Shown here piece by piece: positions 58,247 to 61,430 of a stretch of 61,430 bases of DNA. The translations under genes were made by a program, and so were the position numbers. The DNA is taken from NCBI GenBank assembly GCA_039818285.1, contig JBCBUE010000012.1, forward strand, positions 1-61,430. The letters run 5' to 3'. A model generated the notes under the pieces. The model did not search any database. It was not told the DNA's origin and saw nothing but the letters and a program-made list of their open reading frames with translations. The stretch is from JBCBUE01 sp039818285. Its GTDB lineage: Bacteria > Planctomycetota > Phycisphaerae > Phycisphaerales > Phycisphaeraceae. Position 1 is the stretch's first letter, and the number at the start of each line of letters is the position of its first letter.

Positions 58247-58903
58247 ATGGCTAGCTACGCCCGCCTCCTGACGCTGCTCTTCGTGTTCGTCTGCGTTGCG
58301 CCGTCCCTCCGTGCTCAAGACACCTCACCCGAGATCGCCGAGCCGCTGGGCGGAGAGGCCCTGGTGGCGGCCTTGCGCCGCGGCGGCCTGGTCGTTTACT
58401 TCCGCCACGCCACGACCGAGAAGGACTACGCCGACCAAGTCACCGCCGATCCCAACAATGGCTCGACCCAGCGCGTCCTCAGCGAAGCCGGCTGGCATCA
58501 GGCCAAGGCGATCGGACAGGCGTGGCGTCGGCTCGGTCTGCCCGTCGGCGACGTCGTCTCCAGCCAGTACTTCCGCGCTTGGCAGACCGCCGACCTCGCC
58601 TTCGGCCGTTATCGCAAGGACCCCGCCCTGAACTTCGAGCCCGCCGAGGACTACACGGACGAGCAGTTCGACGCCATGCGCCAGCGCGTCCAACCCATGC
58701 TCTACACCACCGTTTATCCCGGACAGAACCGCGTCATCGTCGGACACGACGACCCCTTCGAGGCCTCGACCGGCATCTACCCCGAGCCGCAAGGCGTCGC
58801 CTATGTCATCCGACCCCTCGGCCAAGAAGGCGGCCCCGGCACCGGCTTCGAGCTGATCGCCCGGCTCGAGTCCGGCGACTGGGCCGAGCTCCCCGGCAAC
58901 TAA
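58247..58903 (+). CDS. Secreted histidine phosphatase-family protein
   Basis: 218 residues with a signal peptide (about 1-23, LLTLLFVFVCVAPSLRA). The catalytic motif RHATTEKDYAD (about residues 53-63) stands in place of RHGxT of the phosphoglycerate mutase-like superfamily, with a partner Arg later and RVIVGHDDPFEAS (about 163-175) carrying the second His. The T-x-x-D pattern in RHATTEK is like the SixA-like/AlgI-associated proteins that act on sugar phosphates. Probable periplasmic phosphatase. The ferric-iron binding protein gene is 31 bases downstream. Confidence 0.75.
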   Translation: MASYARLLTLLFVFVCVAPSLRAQDTSPEIAEPLGGEALVAALRRGGLVVYFRHATTEKDYADQVTADPNNGSTQRVLSEAGWHQAKAIGQAWRRLGLPVGDVVSSQYFRAWQTADLAFGRYRKDPALNFEPAEDYTDEQFDAMRQRVQPMLYTTVYPGQNRVIVGHDDPFEASTGIYPEPQGVAYVIRPLGQEGGPGTGFELIARLESGDWAELPGN

Positions 58904-58934
58904 CCCCTCAAACCCACCGTCTCACGGAGCACCC

Positions 58935-59957
58935 ATGGCCCCCGCCTCGTTCGTCGCCCGACTCGCCCTCGCCCTCGCCTGCCTCGCCGCCCCCGCGGCG
59001 ATCGCCCAAGGCGTCGTCAACGTTTACTCCGCCCGCCACTACGACACCGACGACGCCGTCTACGCGATGTTCACCGATCAGACGGGCATCGAGGTCAACG
59101 TCATCGAAGGCGACACCGACGTCCTGCTCACCCGCCTGCGCAACGAGGGCGAGCTCAGCCCCGGCGACGTCTTCATCGCGGTCGACGCCGGCCGGCTGCA
59201 CAAGGCCGTCGAGCAGGGCGCCCTGCAACCCGTGGTCTCCGAGACCCTCACCGAGCGCATCCCCGCCGACCTCCGCCACCCCGACGGCCTGTGGTTCGGC
59301 CTCAGCCAACGCGTCCGCATCATCTTCCTCTCCGACCGCGTCGACCCCGACTTCGTCACCACCTACGAGGCGCTCGCCGACCCCGACCTCGGCCAGACGC
59401 TGCTCATCCGCTCGTCACAGAACATCTACAACCAGAGCCTTCTCGCCTCGATGATCGCTAGCCATGGTCAGCCCAGCGTCGAGGCCTGGGCCCGCGGCGT
59501 CGTGGGCAACATGGCCCGCCGGCCTCAGGGCGGAGACACCGATCAGCTCCGTGCCCTGGCCGCCGGCGAGGGCGACGTCGCCGTGGCCAACCACTACTAC
59601 TACTGCCGCATGCTCGAGCGCGACAACGCCGCCGATCGCGCCGCCGCCGAGTCGCTCACCCCCGTGTTCCCCGATCAAGACGGACGCGGCGCCCACGTCA
59701 ACGTCTCCGGCGCCGGCGTCCTCCGCCACGCCCCCAACCGCGAGAACGCGATCGCGTTGATCGAGTTCCTCACGACCCCGCAGGCCCAGGCCCTCTACGC
59801 CATGGCCAACTACGAGTTCCCCGTCGTCGACGGCCTCGTCCTCACGCCCGTCCTCGCCGAGCTCGGCCCCTTCAAGACCGACACCATCAACGCGGCCCAG
59901 CTCGGCGAGAACAACAAGCAGGCCGTCCGCGTGATGGACCGCGCGGGCTGGCGCTAA
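58935..59957 (+). CDS. Ferric iron ABC transporter, substrate-binding protein
   Basis: 340 residues. Signal peptide (about 1-24, LALALACLAAPAAIA), then the FbpA/FutA pattern: VVNVYSARHYDTDDAVYAMF, TGIEVNVIEGDTDVLLTRL, GELSPGDVFIAVDAGRLHKA, PDGLWFGLSQRVRIIFLSDR, and the paired tyrosines in VANHYYYCRMLERDN (about residues 217-231) that bind Fe(III). GAGVLRHAPNRENAIALIEF is also typical. Captures iron in the periplasm for the permease encoded 16 bases downstream; both appear to be one operon. Confidence 0.92.
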   Translation: MAPASFVARLALALACLAAPAAIAQGVVNVYSARHYDTDDAVYAMFTDQTGIEVNVIEGDTDVLLTRLRNEGELSPGDVFIAVDAGRLHKAVEQGALQPVVSETLTERIPADLRHPDGLWFGLSQRVRIIFLSDRVDPDFVTTYEALADPDLGQTLLIRSSQNIYNQSLLASMIASHGQPSVEAWARGVVGNMARRPQGGDTDQLRALAAGEGDVAVANHYYYCRMLERDNAADRAAAESLTPVFPDQDGRGAHVNVSGAGVLRHAPNRENAIALIEFLTTPQAQALYAMANYEFPVVDGLVLTPVLAELGPFKTDTINAAQLGENNKQAVRVMDRAGWR

Positions 59958-59973
59958 CCAAGGATCGTCCGGC

Positions 59974-61430
59974 GTGATACACCACGGCAGCCGATGGGCG
60001 ATCGGATGGATCGGGCTGAGCCTGGCGATCAGCCTGGTGGTCGTCGTCCCGGTCGGCGTCGTCCTGGCCAGCACGCTGCGGTCCTCCGACGGCGAGTGGG
60101 CCCACCTCGCGTCGACCCTGCTGCCCGGCTACGCCCGCAACACCGCCGTGCTCGCCGTCTGCGTCTGCGCGATCGCCGCGGTCATCGGCACCGCCTCGGC
60201 CTGGCTGGTCACCGCCTGTGAATTCCCCGGCCGACGCGCCCTGGGCTGGGCGTTGCTGCTGCCGCTGGCCATCCCCGGCTACCTCGCCGCCTACGCCTAC
60301 ACCGACCTGCTCCAGGTCAGCGGGCCGCTGCAGTCCACCGTCCGAGGCTGGCTGGGACTCAGCGTCGCCGACGGCTGGGTCCTGCGCGTCCGCTCGCTGG
60401 GCGGGGCGATCTTCATCCTCGCCGTCACGCTCTACCCGTACGTCTATCTCGCGGCCCGCGCCGCCTTCCTCGAACAATCCACCCGCGCGCTCGAGGTCGC
60501 CCGGTCGCTGGGCCGCGGCCCGGTCGCCGCCTTCTTCCGCGTCGCGCTGCCGCTGGCACGCCCGGCGATCGTCGCCAGCACCGCGCTCGTGCTCATGGAG
60601 ACGCTGGCCGACTTCGGCGCCGTCGAGTACTGCGCCGTCGACACCTTCGCCACCGGCGTCTATCGCGCGTGGCGGTCGCTCGAGTCGCCGACCGCCGCCG
60701 CACAGCTCGCCGCGCTGCTGCTCGGGGTCGTGTCCGTCGTGCTGCTGGCCGAGTACCTCACCCGTCGACGCGCCAAGACCTACGCCCAGGGCGCACCCCA
60801 CCACGCCACGCAACGCCTGCGACTAAGCCCGGCCCAGTCCGCAGCCGCGATCATCGCCTGCGCCCTGCCGGTGCTGGCCGGCTTCGTCGTGCCCGCGGCC
60901 GTGTTCCTCGTCCTCGCCGTCGACGCCGCCGACACCCCGGCCCTCCGCCTCGCGATCGGCACCGGCCTGCGCACCGTCGCCGTCGCCGCGATCGCCGCCA
61001 TCCTCGCCGTCGGGCTCGCCATGCTCATCGCCACCGCCCGACGCTGGCACCCCGGCCCCGTCATCCGGACCGCCGCCAACACCTGCCGGCTCGGCTACGC
61101 CCTGCCCGGGACCGTCGTCGGCATCGGCCTGCTCATCCCCCTCACCTCCGCCGACCACGCCGCCAACGCCTTCCTGCAACAGACCCTCGGCCTGCGCCCC
61201 GGCCTGCTGCTCACCGGCACCGCCGTCGCCGTCGTCATCGGCTACCAGACCCGCTTCCTCGGCGTCGCCCTGTCCATCCTCCGGCCCGGCCTGGACCGCA
61301 TCCGCCCCGCCATGGACGACGCCGCCCGCACCCTGGGCGCCTCGCCCCTGGGTCTCATCCCCCTCACCTCCGCCGACCACGCCGCCAACGCCTTCCTGCA
61401 ACAGACCCTCGGCCTGCGCCCCGGCCTGCT
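59974..61430 (+). CDS. Ferric iron ABC transporter permease, cut by the window edge
   Basis: GTG start at 59974 with AAGGA about 9 bases upstream. A FbpB/AfuB-like permease with two fused 6-span halves; the cytoplasmic EAA-like loops read EQSTRALEVARSLGRGPVAA (about residues 168-187) and DDAARTLGASPLG (about 449-461). No stop before the edge. The last 77 bases (61354-61430) repeat 61132-61208 exactly, so the natural sequence ends at about 61353; the family continues here with about 60-100 residues. The ATPase gene should follow. Confidence 0.85.
   Translation, partial: MIHHGSRWAIGWIGLSLAISLVVVVPVGVVLASTLRSSDGEWAHLASTLLPGYARNTAVLAVCVCAIAAVIGTASAWLVTACEFPGRRALGWALLLPLAIPGYLAAYAYTDLLQVSGPLQSTVRGWLGLSVADGWVLRVRSLGGAIFILAVTLYPYVYLAARAAFLEQSTRALEVARSLGRGPVAAFFRVALPLARPAIVASTALVLMETLADFGAVEYCAVDTFATGVYRAWRSLESPTAAAQLAALLLGVVSVVLLAEYLTRRRAKTYAQGAPHHATQRLRLSPAQSAAAIIACALPVLAGFVVPAAVFLVLAVDAADTPALRLAIGTGLRTVAVAAIAAILAVGLAMLIATARRWHPGPVIRTAANTCRLGYALPGTVVGIGLLIPLTSADHAANAFLQQTLGLRPGLLLTGTAVAVVIGYQTRFLGVALSILRPGLDRIRPAMDDAARTLGASPLGLIPLTSADHAANAFLQQTLGLRPGL
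61132..61208 (+). repeat. First copy of an exact 77-base direct repeat
   Basis: Identical over 77 bases to 61354-61430, where the window ends. This copy lies in the permease coding sequence and fits its reading frame and the protein family, so it is the genuine one. Confidence 0.95.
61354..61430 (+). repeat. Second copy of the 77-base repeat at the contig end (assembly artefact)
   Basis: An exact copy of 61132-61208 at the very end, preceded by a different base (T versus G). The permease sequence departs from its family pattern exactly at the boundary, and 77 is a usual maximum k-mer length of short-read assemblers. So this is a graph-overlap remnant rather than a biological duplication. Confidence 0.85.

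Noticed and set aside
61132..61430. Biological tandem duplication inside the permease
   Set aside because: Perfect identity over exactly 77 bases ending at the window edge and loss of family pattern at the junction point to assembly.
1..61430. CRISPR arrays, prophage or insertion sequence
   Set aside because: No regularly spaced repeats, integrase, transposase, capsid or terminase genes, and no terminal inverted repeats with target duplications were seen.

Overview
The window is a high-GC chromosomal segment, most likely from an assembled-genome contig of a planctomycete of the Phycisphaerae type. The grounds are two PEP-CTERM proteins, a single-copy prepilin-like secreted protein plus a broken one, a GntR/LacI hybrid regulator beside it, a PIN-PhoH protein, a 1230-residue fused indolepyruvate:ferredoxin oxidoreductase, and strongly GC-biased codons. 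Genes lie on both strands in short operons. No prophage, insertion sequence or CRISPR array is visible.

Layout. 1-700: truncated aspartate kinase at the contig edge. 760-845: tRNA-Leu(GAG). 0.9-4.2 kb: GntR/LacI regulator, prepilin-like protein and first PEP-CTERM protein. 4.3-9.9 kb: DUF4174 lipoprotein, prfA, a membrane protein, an SDR, gltS and a methyltransferase. 9.9-11.1 kb: AT-rich island with a decayed CDF transporter and an orphan membrane-anchored protein. 11.1-16.1 kb: monomeric icd, sulfotransferase, two small proteins and a pirin. 16.3-22.8 kb: MFS transporter, then a promoter, leucine-rich leader peptide and terminator ahead of leuA and four genes joined by 4-base overlaps. 22.9-31.8 kb: PhoH, a giant AsmA-like protein, aldo/keto reductase, zinc-ribbon membrane protein and purD. 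31.9-38.9 kb: lone sigma region-4 protein, pheS, a degenerate ClpP/SppA-fold protein and fused IOR. 39.1-43.5 kb: ketosynthase, second PEP-CTERM protein and a translationally coupled AlkP-superfamily/Fic fusion. 43.6-44.8 kb: probable 6S RNA and a serine acetyltransferase whose start is separated from its body by a 25-C tract. 44.8-54.5 kb: DUF3592 protein, HEAT lipoprotein, membrane protein, phoU, orphan nuoI and a Trk potassium locus that includes a degenerate TrkH. 54.6-57.9 kb: rsfS, rpsU, sugar-phosphate isomerase, murB interrupted by an in-frame UAG, and a broken pilin. 58.2-61.4 kb: histidine phosphatase and a ferric-iron ABC binding protein and permease, ending in an exact 77-base repeat that looks like an assembly artefact.

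The most interesting items are (1) the candidate leaderless, leucine-sensing transcription attenuator of the leuA operon, with mutually exclusive antiterminator and terminator helices; (2) the AlkP-like/Fic fusion coupled to a PEP-CTERM gene; (3) the poly-C tract that would switch cysE in and out of frame; (4) the 6S RNA candidate just upstream of it; and (5) the in-frame stop in the normally essential murB. Functional statements rest on motif recognition by eye; no database search was run.
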